Shown one piece after another: positions 25,233 to 32,949 of a DNA stretch of 37,510 bases (its first letter is position 1; each line of letters starts with the position of its first letter). Made by a program: the position numbers and the translations under genes. The stretch spans positions 1 through 37,510 of the forward strand of contig JAGBVI010000045.1 of the NCBI GenBank assembly GCA_017630395.1. The letters are read 5' to 3'. The notes beneath the pieces are model-generated. The model saw nothing but the letters and a program-made list of their open reading frames with translations, made no database searches and was not told the DNA's origin. The stretch is from Paludibacteraceae bacterium (GTDB lineage: Bacteria > Bacteroidota > Bacteroidia > Bacteroidales > Paludibacteraceae).

Positions 25233-27254
25233 TTAATCATTTACCACAACCAATTGGTTCAAGCCATTTTCGCAACGAACCAAGTAGACTCCCTTCTTGA
25301 GGGATTCTTTCAACGCCGATATATTTCCATTATCAATGTACGCAGAAGTAATCAAAGACCCTTGTAGAGAGTAAACTTTGCAAATTCCGGAGAAGTTTGA
25401 AATAGCGTCAACCTCTTTCACACCAGTTTCTTCAGAGGTAGTGGTTGAAGTGAACACAAGTTTGTCGATGTTACAGTATGCGTTGGTGATAGTCAGGCGG
25501 AGGATATGTTCTCCCTCAGTCAAATTAAATTCTCCGAGTTCGATTTCCTCGAAAACGTCCCAAACATTGTCTCCTGTTTGAGGAACTGATACTTTTTCAA
25601 CCAACGCTTTTCCATCCATGTCGAGTTTGAATCCTGAACCCTCCAATCCAGAGGCAGCGAATGCAGAAAGTTTATATTCACCGCTCTTTTTGACATTGAC
25701 GGTATATTCAAGCCATTCGTCTGCCGCAGTATAACCGATTGCATAGTTATCGCCTCCGGTCACAATGTCGACACCACCATCTTGAATTTTAGCATCACCT
25801 TCATTTTCGCTGTCACTATCTTGGTAAACCTCGCCTTCGCAACCTTTGTCGAATGCTTCAACCTCGATTGTTCCAGGAATTGCTGCAGGCTCTCCGTTGA
25901 ATGGAGCACGTGCTTCGCATACGAAGAATTCAGTTGAACATTCAACAGTGTTGCCGCTCTTGTCATAAGCAACGACCTTGATTGTATGGAAACCTGATTC
26001 TGTTGGAGTATACTCCCATACATAAGGTTCGACATACTTATTGACAAGCAAGCTGTCTCCGTCGAATATGTCAATATGGTCTATATCTCCTTCAAATTTT
26101 GCAGAAGCGGTGATTGTGACTGTTTCTCCAAATTTTATAGTTTTGGATGACAAGTTCACAGTTGCTGATGGCCCACCACAATATGGGCTTTTTGCATTTA
26201 TAGCCGCATCAGTTGCCATATAGCTCTTAAGCCACTTCATACCGCTACGATCAGCTCCCGAGCTTGTTACCAAACCTGTGTTATCTCTCCAAGTTGCTCC
26301 ATTCACAAATCCCCAGATTGTGATACCTGCTACGTAATCAGCCTCCCACATTGGCTTGAAGGTATTCTTCATGATTGTTTCATAAGTGTTATCATCACCC
26401 TGTGAAATATCATACTCAGTGATGTAGCATAGCAATTCTTTGCCCCCTTTCTGAGTGATGCTATTGTGAATCTCCTTCAAAGTGTTGCCAAAGTTTGTGA
26501 TTTGATTGTTTTTGTAATAGTCATCCAAATCGTGACTCTGGTGTCCATAAGCATCAATTGGTGCGCCTTGCTGTACCAAAGAGGCTACAAGGTCAATAAA
26601 ATCATTTTTTTGCCAAGTGAAAGTGTTGTAATCATTATAGATCAACACCGCATTAGGGAATCTCTTACGAGCCATTCTGAATGCCTCGGCAATCCACTTA
26701 TAGTCATATGGATTGGTACTGTTGCCTAATGCCTGACTCAAAAGTTTCTTGAAATCAGCACATGAGTGACCATTTTCTGTCCCTTCAGCATGTCCTCTTA
26801 TCGCCTCATTGACAACATCGATCATTGACAAATCAGGATATTTGATAGCGACAGCATCCATCCAATATTCCACCTGCTGCTTCAATTCAGAAGCAGAGCA
26901 ATTTGCCAAACATGAAGGCCATTGACTAGTCCAAAGAAGACAGTGGAATTTGAACAATACACCGTTCTCCTTACACCATTTGTAATGAGCGTCCGAATTT
27001 TTCCAGTTCCATTTCTGGACACCCTCCTGAGCGCTGCTCACCTTACAATTAACGATAGATCCCCACTTGGATTCATTCTCACAAGTGAGCTGATCCCACA
27101 ATGCCTCATACCTCAGACCTCCAACATTAGGTTGAATTTGTCCGCGTGTGGTGATATTACCCAAAAACTTACATGGGTTTTGATTTAGTTGTGCGAAACA
27201 CGCAACACTGAAAGAAAATAGGAGAACTCCTATTGCCAGTAACCGTTTTTTCAT
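25233..27254 (-). CDS. GH10 endo-1,4-beta-xylanase with Ig-like, CBM6-type and T9SS sorting domains
   Basis: 673 residues, a secreted modular enzyme that cuts the xylan backbone. Signal peptide 1-21 (ends CFAQ). The GH10 barrel spans about 28-350: the acid/base Glu150 lies in DVVNEA and the nucleophile Glu280 in YITEYDIS; HCLLWTSQWP and WGFVNGATWRDN are further GH10 motifs. An Ig-like domain (about 362-450) follows, then a carbohydrate-binding module resembling CBM6 (about 470-602, with IGYTAADEWLEYTVNV and GEYKLSAFAASG). A C-terminal tail (about 612-673, VYSLQGSLI, LKKGVYLVR) resembles a type A T9SS sorting signal. It is transcribed alone with its own terminator. Codon use looks somewhat less AT-rich than neighbouring genes, and the flanks are a dead IS and a broken gene, so transfer is possible. 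Confidence 0.93.
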   Translation of the reverse strand: MKKRLLAIGVLLFSFSVACFAQLNQNPCKFLGNITTRGQIQPNVGGLRYEALWDQLTCENESKWGSIVNCKVSSAQEGVQKWNWKNSDAHYKWCKENGVLFKFHCLLWTSQWPSCLANCSASELKQQVEYWMDAVAIKYPDLSMIDVVNEAIRGHAEGTENGHSCADFKKLLSQALGNSTNPYDYKWIAEAFRMARKRFPNAVLIYNDYNTFTWQKNDFIDLVASLVQQGAPIDAYGHQSHDLDDYYKNNQITNFGNTLKEIHNSITQKGGKELLCYITEYDISQGDDNTYETIMKNTFKPMWEADYVAGITIWGFVNGATWRDNTGLVTSSGADRSGMKWLKSYMATDAAINAKSPYCGGPSATVNLSSKTIKFGETVTITASAKFEGDIDHIDIFDGDSLLVNKYVEPYVWEYTPTESGFHTIKVVAYDKSGNTVECSTEFFVCEARAPFNGEPAAIPGTIEVEAFDKGCEGEVYQDSDSENEGDAKIQDGGVDIVTGGDNYAIGYTAADEWLEYTVNVKKSGEYKLSAFAASGLEGSGFKLDMDGKALVEKVSVPQTGDNVWDVFEEIELGEFNLTEGEHILRLTITNAYCNIDKLVFTSTTTSEETGVKEVDAISNFSGICKVYSLQGSLITSAYIDNGNISALKESLKKGVYLVRCENGLNQLVVVND

Positions 27255-27350
27255 GATCTTATTATTGATTTTAATTTATAATTATGGTTTCTCTTCAAAT
27301 TGCAATGATACGATAATTTTTTTAAATTAAGGGGGATTTGAGAGAAAAAA

Positions 27351-27530
27351 ATGCTAATAAATGGCAAGAAAACTTGTGAAGTGCTCAAAAACGTTAGAAA
27401 ATTGATTGCGGAAGCCAACGGGATTCCGTTCACACTGCCTAATGCAGTTTTTAAGTAGAATGCGCAGGTACGTGTCTTAACTGCGAGCGTGAGCGTCAGA
27501 ACATCGAGGCTCAATTGTGCAAAAAAGAAG
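27351..27530 (+). pseudogene. Broken 5' part of the OmpA-domain gene (Cys-motif region)
   Basis: From ATG 27351 the frame reads MLINGKKTCEVLKNVRKLIA then EANGIPFTLPN before a stop at 27456. A different frame reads VECAGTCLNCERERQNIEAQ from about 27454. The first frame resumes after the A6 run at 27521-27526. This matches the known Bacteroidales layout MLINGKKTC...CxGTCPxCExE, a Cys-rich N-terminal module joined to a membrane or lipoprotein region. At least three lesions are needed: a shift near 27441, a TAA within CSF-stop-VEC, and one extra base in the A run. Confidence 0.7.
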
Positions 27531-28034
27531 AAGGCGGCTGGCAACGTGCTGAAAATTATTGGAGTGGCGGCTGGTGGGACTGCTATGGTAGCTTGTCAGG
27601 AGGCTAATGCGCAGGAAAATGTAGAAGATATTACTGCAGTGCAACAAAAGTTTGAATGGGACTATAGTTTTGGTTTTTTTGGCGTAGCTCCTCGACCTGA
27701 GGATATTGCTCAATGGGATGAGATGGCAGAATTTGTTTCTCTTTTCCCGAATGACACGTTTTTAGTTGTTGGTCATACTGATGGCCGAGGCAGTCTGAGT
27801 TACAATGAAAAACTATCTCAGAAAAGGGCGGAATATATTCGTAGTCTGTTAGTCGAAAGTGGTGCAGACCCTGATAAAGTAATTCCGGTTGGTGCGGCTT
27901 ATACTGAGCCTCGAATTCCAGACGCACAAACAGAACTAGAACATGAGCAGAACCGCCGCGTTACCTTAGAATTCTATTCTAAAGAGAGGGAAAAGGAGTT
28001 GCGAGATAAAGTAAAAAAGGAATTTGAAAAGTAA
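27489..28034 (+). CDS. OmpA C-terminal domain protein (5' end disrupted)
   Basis: The intact part of the frame, 181 residues if read from GTG 27489. A hydrophobic segment VLKIIGVAAGGTAMVACQEA (residues about 20-39) may be a signal or lipoprotein signal with a Cys. It is followed by an OmpA-like peptidoglycan-binding domain (about 65-165) with VVGHTDGRGSLSYNEKLSQK and HEQNRRVTLEFY, and a charged coiled tail. Residues before about 15 come from the wrong frame of a broken upstream region (27351-27530), so this start is unlikely to be native. The gene diverges from the xylanase gene. Either the protein is lost or it is made from an internal start. A role in anchoring to the cell wall follows from the domain only. 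Confidence 0.7.
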   Translation: MSVRTSRLNCAKKKKAAGNVLKIIGVAAGGTAMVACQEANAQENVEDITAVQQKFEWDYSFGFFGVAPRPEDIAQWDEMAEFVSLFPNDTFLVVGHTDGRGSLSYNEKLSQKRAEYIRSLLVESGADPDKVIPVGAAYTEPRIPDAQTELEHEQNRRVTLEFYSKEREKELRDKVKKEFEK

Positions 28035-28161
28035 GTTTAATCGCTGTTCGTATAGAGTTGGAATAATCGGTAAACCTTAAGTTTTAGAATTGTGAAGTTT
28101 TTAGATTGTTTGGAGTTTATATATTAATCGGCAACCTTTACAGTCTAAAAGAAAAAATCAT

Positions 28162-28169
28162 TATATTTG
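28162..28169 (+). promoter_or_regulatory. Candidate -7 promoter box upstream of the R-M gene
   Basis: TATATTTG matches TAnnTTTG, with CTTTA 21 bases upstream. Transcription from here would give a ~290-base leader containing the two hairpins at 28257-28398. Confidence 0.45.
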
Positions 28170-28232
28170 CACCAGAATATATCAAAAACGAAAGTTTTTT
28201 ATGATTTGATTTAAAGTAACATATTAGTAATT

Positions 28233-28462
28233 ATAGCGTTTGCTATTTATTCGAGACATTCTGAAAGTTTGGCGATTTGAAGAAGCAAGTCATAGAATAA
28301 GTTCAGTGAACGTCTGCGCTTTGCGTGGACCGAACTTATTTGACTTGCAGGTTACGCCAAACACCTCAGAATGCGATAAGTGGAGTCCACGCTTGTCGTA
28401 TATGGAGGAGTTTGACGTAATACTGCTGTCATCGGTAAGTTGCTGACGCTGCAAATAGCGTA
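28233..28462 (+). promoter_or_regulatory. Long structured leader / palindromic element before the R-M gene
   Basis: A ~117-base imperfect hairpin spans 28257-28373, with four paired blocks: CATTCTGA/TCAGAATG, GTTTGGCG/CGCCAAAC, GCAAGTCA/TGACTTGC and GAATAAGTTC/GAACTTATT. A second hairpin (CGATAAG/CTTGTCG plus TGGA/TCCA, 28374-28398) follows. AAATAGC near 28453 can also pair with GCTATTT at 28242. It ends 8 bases before the R-M start codon. It may be a regulatory leader or an inserted palindromic repeat. Confidence 0.5.
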
Positions 28463-28469
28463 CGTGACG

Positions 28470-31400
28470 ATGATAACGAAAGATAATTTTCAGAAAGTTC
28501 TTGAAATCTTAGGATTTGAAGAAAATAATGATGTCTATTCCAAGACATTTCCTCAAAAGGAAGGATGTACAATAGGCGTAGATTTTAAGAATAAACAATT
28601 GTTCTATCCCGAAGAATTAGGTTTCAAAATTAATGATCGAACAACTTGCAATTTTGAACATCCCGAAAATTTCGTGGTTTTTGAGTGCGTCTATCGCCTT
28701 TTTGAAAAGGGTTATCGTCCGGAACATATAGAACTTGAAAAACGTTGGAATCTTGGACATGACGCAAAAGGCGGCAAAGCCGACATTTGCGTTTATGACA
28801 AAGATGGCAAGAATATGTTGCTTATTATCGAATGTAAGACAGCAGGCAGCGAACATTTAAAAGCTTTGAAACAATTAAAAGAAGATGGAGGGCAATTGTT
28901 TTCTTACTGGCAACAAGAACGCTCTTCTAAATGGCTTTCGCTTTATGCTTCTGATTTCAAAGATGAAGTTTTATCATTTGAAAATTATATCATTGACTGT
29001 TCTGATGATGAGAATGTAAAGAAACAATTTGCAAATGATAAATCTATTCGTTTGTTTGAAAATGCACAGACGGTAAAAGATTTATTTGAAGTTTGGGACG
29101 AAACTTATGACAAACTTATTCATGAAAAGGGTGTAATCTTTGGCGAAGATTCGCAAGCGTACCAAATCGGAGTACCGCCGCTTAGAAAAAAACGTTTGGA
29201 AGATTTTAAGTCAGAGGATAAAATCGTAAATCGTTTTGAGGAAATTTTACGTCATAACAACGTTAGTGACAAAGAAAATGCGTTCAATCGTCTTGTTGCA
29301 CTTTTTATCTGTAAATTGGTGGATGAAATGCAAAAGTCAGATGATGACATTGTTGAATTTCAATATAAAGTAGGCACAGATTCATACGAAAGTCTGCAAG
29401 ACAGACTGCAACGTCTGCATAAAGAAGGAATGGAAAAATTCATGGGCGAAGAGATTTATTATGTGTCAGACGACTATGCCGAAAATCTTTTTGCACAAAA
29501 ACTAAACGATAACAGGCGGAGAGCTGCAATTGAAGATTTAAGAAATACAATAAGGATTCTAAAATTCTATAGCAATAACGATTTTGCTTTTAAGGATGTG
29601 CATAATGAGGAACTGTTTTTTCAAAATGGAAAGATATTGGTAGAAGTTGTTCAACTATTCCAAAAATACAGAATTGTATATCCGTCAAAACATCAATTCC
29701 TTGGTGACTTGTTTGAGCAACTACTCAATAAAGGATTTAAGCAAAATGAAGGACAATTTTTCACTCCAATGCCTATTACACGCTTTATATGGGACTGTCT
29801 TCCATTGGATAAAATTGTGCGAAAGAAAGATAACTTTGTTTTTCCGAAAGTTATTGACTATGCTTGTGGAGCAGGTCACTTTCTCACTGAGGCTGTAGAA
29901 GCTATAAACAGCTATTTTATTGCTAATGGCAATATTGATGCAATTCGTGAAAATATGTGGTGTGAACATCATATTTTCGGAATAGAAAAAGATTATCGTC
30001 TTGCAAGAGTTGCAAAAGTTTCCCTCTATATGAATGGGGCTGGACAAGGGAAAATAAAATTTGGCGATGGTCTGGAACAGTATACCGATGAACAAATAAC
30101 TAATTCGTCATTCGATATTCTTGTTGCAAATCCACCCTATTCGGTCAGCGGTTTTAAAGGACATCTAAAACTTAAAAACAACAGTTTTGAGCTTTTAGAG
30201 AGAAACCTGATAAGCAATGACGGAAGCGAAATAGAAACGCTTTTTGTTGAACGCATTGCACAACTATTAAAACCAAAAGGAATTGCGGCGGTGGTTTTGC
30301 CTTCGTCAATTTTAAGCAATGACAGTAACAGTTATATGTGCGCACGCGAAATCATTTTGCAATTTTTCCATCTTAGAGCTGTGGCACAATTCGGAAGCAA
30401 AACTTTTGGTGCAACAGGCACTAATACGGTTGTTCTCTACCTCGAAAAATTTAACGAACCACCGAAGCGAAGAGAAATTGTAAAAGATGTCGTCAATGCA
30501 ATTCTTTCAGGAAAATTTTCTGAGGAGTGGGATGATAAGGAAGTCTTTCAGAAATACATTAAGAAAATCAATGTGACGGAAGATTTGTACAAGTCGTTTG
30601 CAACGGAAACCGCAACGAAAAAAGAACTTGAAGGGAACGAATATTTTGCACAATACATAGCATGGTTTGATAACCTCACAGAGGTTCAAAACAAACGTAA
30701 AAGCAACAAGTTCAAAAAAAGTTCTGAAGAAGAACAAAAGAAAGAAATTAAAGAGTTCTTTTTCAAGAAAGTTAAGGAAGTTGAGTCCGAAAAACTGATA
30801 TATTTTACATTGGTGCATGACCAAATCACATTGACTATTACAGCACCAGCCGACAATGCAGAACAGAAAAAGTTCTTGGGATATGATTGGAGCAACAGAA
30901 AAGGCGCTGAGGGAATACAAATCAGTCATACGGGTGGATTGCTATATAATGATACAGACCGTTATGCGACTGACACCATTGCGGCGGCAGTTCGCTTTGC
31001 GTTCGATAATAAGCAGATAGAACTGCCAGAACCACAAAACAAATATTGCGCTTACATCAATACGCATGACATGATTGATTTCAGTCGTACAAGTTTCAAC
31101 AAGGCAATAAAACTTACTGCGGATAAAAAGATTGAGATTAAGAGTAAGTGGCCGTTGGTGAAATTTGAATCAATTGTTTCCTTAATTGAAACAGGTTCAA
31201 GGCCAACAGGTGGAGTAGGATCTATTAGTGAGGGTGTTTTGTCTTTAGGAGGTGAACATATTGACAACACATCTGGATATATAAATCTAACTTCGCCCAA
31301 ATTTGTTTCATTTGATTATTACAATAAATCAACACGGGGAAAACTAAAAAAATCTGATTTGCTGATATGTAAAGATGGAGCATTAACAGGTAAAGTTGCT

Positions 31401-32252
31401 ATTGTAAGGGATGAACTTGATGGCAAAGAGGCAATGATAAATGAACATGTTTTCATTATTCGTTGTAAAGAAAAACTTACACAATTTTATTTGTTTGAGT
31501 TTTTATATTCTGTTATAGGACAAAATATTCTAAAAGCGAATATTACAGGTTCTGCTCAAGGAGGATTAAACAGCACAAATCTAAAAGCAATCAAAATCCC
31601 CCTTCCTCCTCTTGATATTCAGCAGCAAGTCGTTTCCGAGTGTGAAAAGGTTGATGAGGAATATAACAATAGTCGAATGACGATTGAGGAGTATAAGAGG
31701 AAGATTGCGGAGGTCTTTGAACGTTTGGAAGTTATAAGTAAATCGGGGGGGGTGAAAATCAATAAGTTAGCTCAGATAATTAAGCTTTCAAGTGGTAAGA
31801 TGTTATCTAATAAAAATAGAATTAAAGGCACTATTCCTGTTTACGGTGGTAATGGAATAACTGGTTATCACAACGAAGGATTTATACATACACCGACAAT
31901 AGTAATTGGAAGAGTGGGTGAATATTGTGGAAGTGTTCATCTTACAGAATCTGAAGCATGGATAACTGATAATGCACTATATGCGACAAATTATTTGTTA
32001 GATATAAATAAGAAATTTCTCTTTTATGTCCTCAAGCAATCTAATCTTAATCAGTATGCGAACAGAACAGGTCAGCCCAATATTTCTCAAGCTACTATTG
32101 CAAATGTTAAAATTCCTTATCCTAATATAGAAGAGCAAAACAATATCGTTTCCGAAATAGAATCTTACGAATCAAAAATAGCCGAAGCCAAAGCAGTAAT
32201 GGCAGGATGTGCAGAACGTAAGAAAAAGATATTGGAGAAGTGGTTGAGATGA
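28470..32252 (+). CDS. Single-chain restriction-modification-specificity enzyme (type IIG-like / type I-like fusion)
   Basis: 1260 residues from ATG 28470; a TTG at 28440 in the same frame is less likely. Domains in order: a PD-(D/E)xK nuclease domain (KADICVYD with Asp105, LIIECKTAG with Glu121 and Lys123); a helical linker; an N6-adenine methyltransferase of the HsdM type with EGQFFTP (about 427-433), SAM motif DYACGAGHFL (463-472) and catalytic NPPY (554-557); then two HsdS-like target-recognition domains, the first from about 894 (KWPLVKFESIVSLIETGSRP), the second from about 1094 (VKINKLAQIIKLSSGKMLS), each with a coiled-coil spacer. One protein could thus methylate and cut at a bipartite site. 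A G8 tract (31745-31752) lies exactly between the two recognition domains and makes phase variation likely. It is preceded by a structured leader and followed by a Uma2-like gene. Confidence 0.9.
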   Translation: MITKDNFQKVLEILGFEENNDVYSKTFPQKEGCTIGVDFKNKQLFYPEELGFKINDRTTCNFEHPENFVVFECVYRLFEKGYRPEHIELEKRWNLGHDAKGGKADICVYDKDGKNMLLIIECKTAGSEHLKALKQLKEDGGQLFSYWQQERSSKWLSLYASDFKDEVLSFENYIIDCSDDENVKKQFANDKSIRLFENAQTVKDLFEVWDETYDKLIHEKGVIFGEDSQAYQIGVPPLRKKRLEDFKSEDKIVNRFEEILRHNNVSDKENAFNRLVALFICKLVDEMQKSDDDIVEFQYKVGTDSYESLQDRLQRLHKEGMEKFMGEEIYYVSDDYAENLFAQKLNDNRRRAAIEDLRNTIRILKFYSNNDFAFKDVHNEELFFQNGKILVEVVQLFQKYRIVYPSKHQFLGDLFEQLLNKGFKQNEGQFFTPMPITRFIWDCLPLDKIVRKKDNFVFPKVIDYACGAGHFLTEAVEAINSYFIANGNIDAIRENMWCEHHIFGIEKDYRLARVAKVSLYMNGAGQGKIKFGDGLEQYTDEQITNSSFDILVANPPYSVSGFKGHLKLKNNSFELLERNLISNDGSEIETLFVERIAQLLKPKGIAAVVLPSSILSNDSNSYMCAREIILQFFHLRAVAQFGSKTFGATGTNTVVLYLEKFNEPPKRREIVKDVVNAILSGKFSEEWDDKEVFQKYIKKINVTEDLYKSFATETATKKELEGNEYFAQYIAWFDNLTEVQNKRKSNKFKKSSEEEQKKEIKEFFFKKVKEVESEKLIYFTLVHDQITLTITAPADNAEQKKFLGYDWSNRKGAEGIQISHTGGLLYNDTDRYATDTIAAAVRFAFDNKQIELPEPQNKYCAYINTHDMIDFSRTSFNKAIKLTADKKIEIKSKWPLVKFESIVSLIETGSRPTGGVGSISEGVLSLGGEHIDNTSGYINLTSPKFVSFDYYNKSTRGKLKKSDLLICKDGALTGKVAIVRDELDGKEAMINEHVFIIRCKEKLTQFYLFEFLYSVIGQNILKANITGSAQGGLNSTNLKAIKIPLPPLDIQQQVVSECEKVDEEYNNSRMTIEEYKRKIAEVFERLEVISKSGGVKINKLAQIIKLSSGKMLSNKNRIKGTIPVYGGNGITGYHNEGFIHTPTIVIGRVGEYCGSVHLTESEAWITDNALYATNYLLDINKKFLFYVLKQSNLNQYANRTGQPNISQATIANVKIPYPNIEEQNNIVSEIESYESKIAEAKAVMAGCAERKKKILEKWLR
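31745..31752 (+). repeat. G8 homopolymer tract in the R-M gene
   Basis: Eight consecutive G in the codons for SGGV, just before the second target-recognition domain. In the present length the frame is open. One base gained or lost would end the protein after the first recognition domain. Confidence 0.85.
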
Positions 32253-32284
32253 ATTAATTTTGCTTTGACAGAAAAAATTAGGAT

Positions 32285-32791
32285 ATGAAAAAACGGATTG
32301 AGGATTTCACTTACACAGAAGAGGAGTTGCACAGGATAGCACTTGTAACCGACAGAGATTATATCGAAGGACTTGGTATGGCAAGCAACAATACCTATAC
32401 TCACCAAGTGATACAAACCGATATAGTTCAAAATTATCTTGTGAAATTTGGGCGCAGGGACATCTTGACGGAGACAAAACTATCTGACGAGATAAAGATT
32501 ACGCCAGATATTTCAATTTGGGAAAGAATTGAGCGAAAAGGAAAGGAGCTTACACCAATCAATGTCCTTTTGACCATTGAAATCACCCACAACATTCGCA
32601 ACGACCGATATTCGGAAAGGAATGTCTATGCTTCGTTCAAATGCTTTCCATCGTTGCAAGAGTCCTTTATCTACAATTATGACAAGGACGTTTGGGTACG
32701 CTACCGTCGCGCAAACAAAGGAGTAGAAAAAGAGGCTGGAAAAGATTTTTCAAGACTGTTAGGATGTTATTTGCATACGTTGCAGAAATAG
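32285..32791 (+). CDS. Uma2-like (DUF820) putative PD-(D/E)xK endonuclease
   Basis: 168 residues. The pattern ITPDISIWE (Asp75), then VLLTIEITHN (Glu99) followed by RYSERNVYASF with basic residues, fits the Uma2/DUF820 nuclease fold, whose members have PDV...EVxSPS and a downstream Lys/Tyr. The N-terminal half (YTEEELHRIAL, NTYTHQVIQTDI) is also compatible with the family. The biological role of these proteins is mostly unknown; many lie in mobile regions. It starts 32 bases after the R-M gene on the same strand and may be co-transcribed. I cannot say whether it assists the R-M enzyme or is independent. Confidence 0.65.
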   Translation: MKKRIEDFTYTEEELHRIALVTDRDYIEGLGMASNNTYTHQVIQTDIVQNYLVKFGRRDILTETKLSDEIKITPDISIWERIERKGKELTPINVLLTIEITHNIRNDRYSERNVYASFKCFPSLQESFIYNYDKDVWVRYRRANKGVEKEAGKDFSRLLGCYLHTLQK

Positions 32792-32891
32792 CGCTAATGT
32801 TTAAAATCGTCTCTTGTAAACAAGAAGAAAGGAGATCTTCTCTCTTTATGATGCATCTAAAACTTCAGTTTAGGAGGGCATAAAGACAACA

Positions 32892-32924
32892 AGAAAGGCT
32901 GTGTCAATCCGACACAGCCTTTCT
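32892..32924 (-). terminator. Terminator of the PFOR gene
   Basis: AGAAAGGCTGTGTC and GACACAGCCTTTCT form a perfect 14-base stem with a 5-base loop. It lies between converging genes, 26 bases past the PFOR stop codon. The U tract on the minus side is short and mixed. Confidence 0.75.
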
Positions 32925-32949
32925 ATATATAACATCAGATGATAATTGA

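Noticed and set aside
28257-28373. Integron attC site
   Set aside because: The hairpin is attC-like in shape, but its ends do not match the GTTRRRY/RYYYAAC core sites and no integrase is in view.
28440-28469. TTG start ten codons upstream of the R-M ATG
   Set aside because: The extra residues run through the structured leader and lack any motif; ATG 28470 begins a normal-looking N-terminus.
30507-30929. 140-codon frame opposite the R-M gene
   Set aside because: It is antisense to well-supported methyltransferase-to-recognition sequence, Phe/Leu/Cys-rich; a shadow frame.
32797-32883. 28-codon frame after the Uma2-like gene
   Set aside because: No promoter, no conserved-looking sequence and a position next to a terminator; probably chance.
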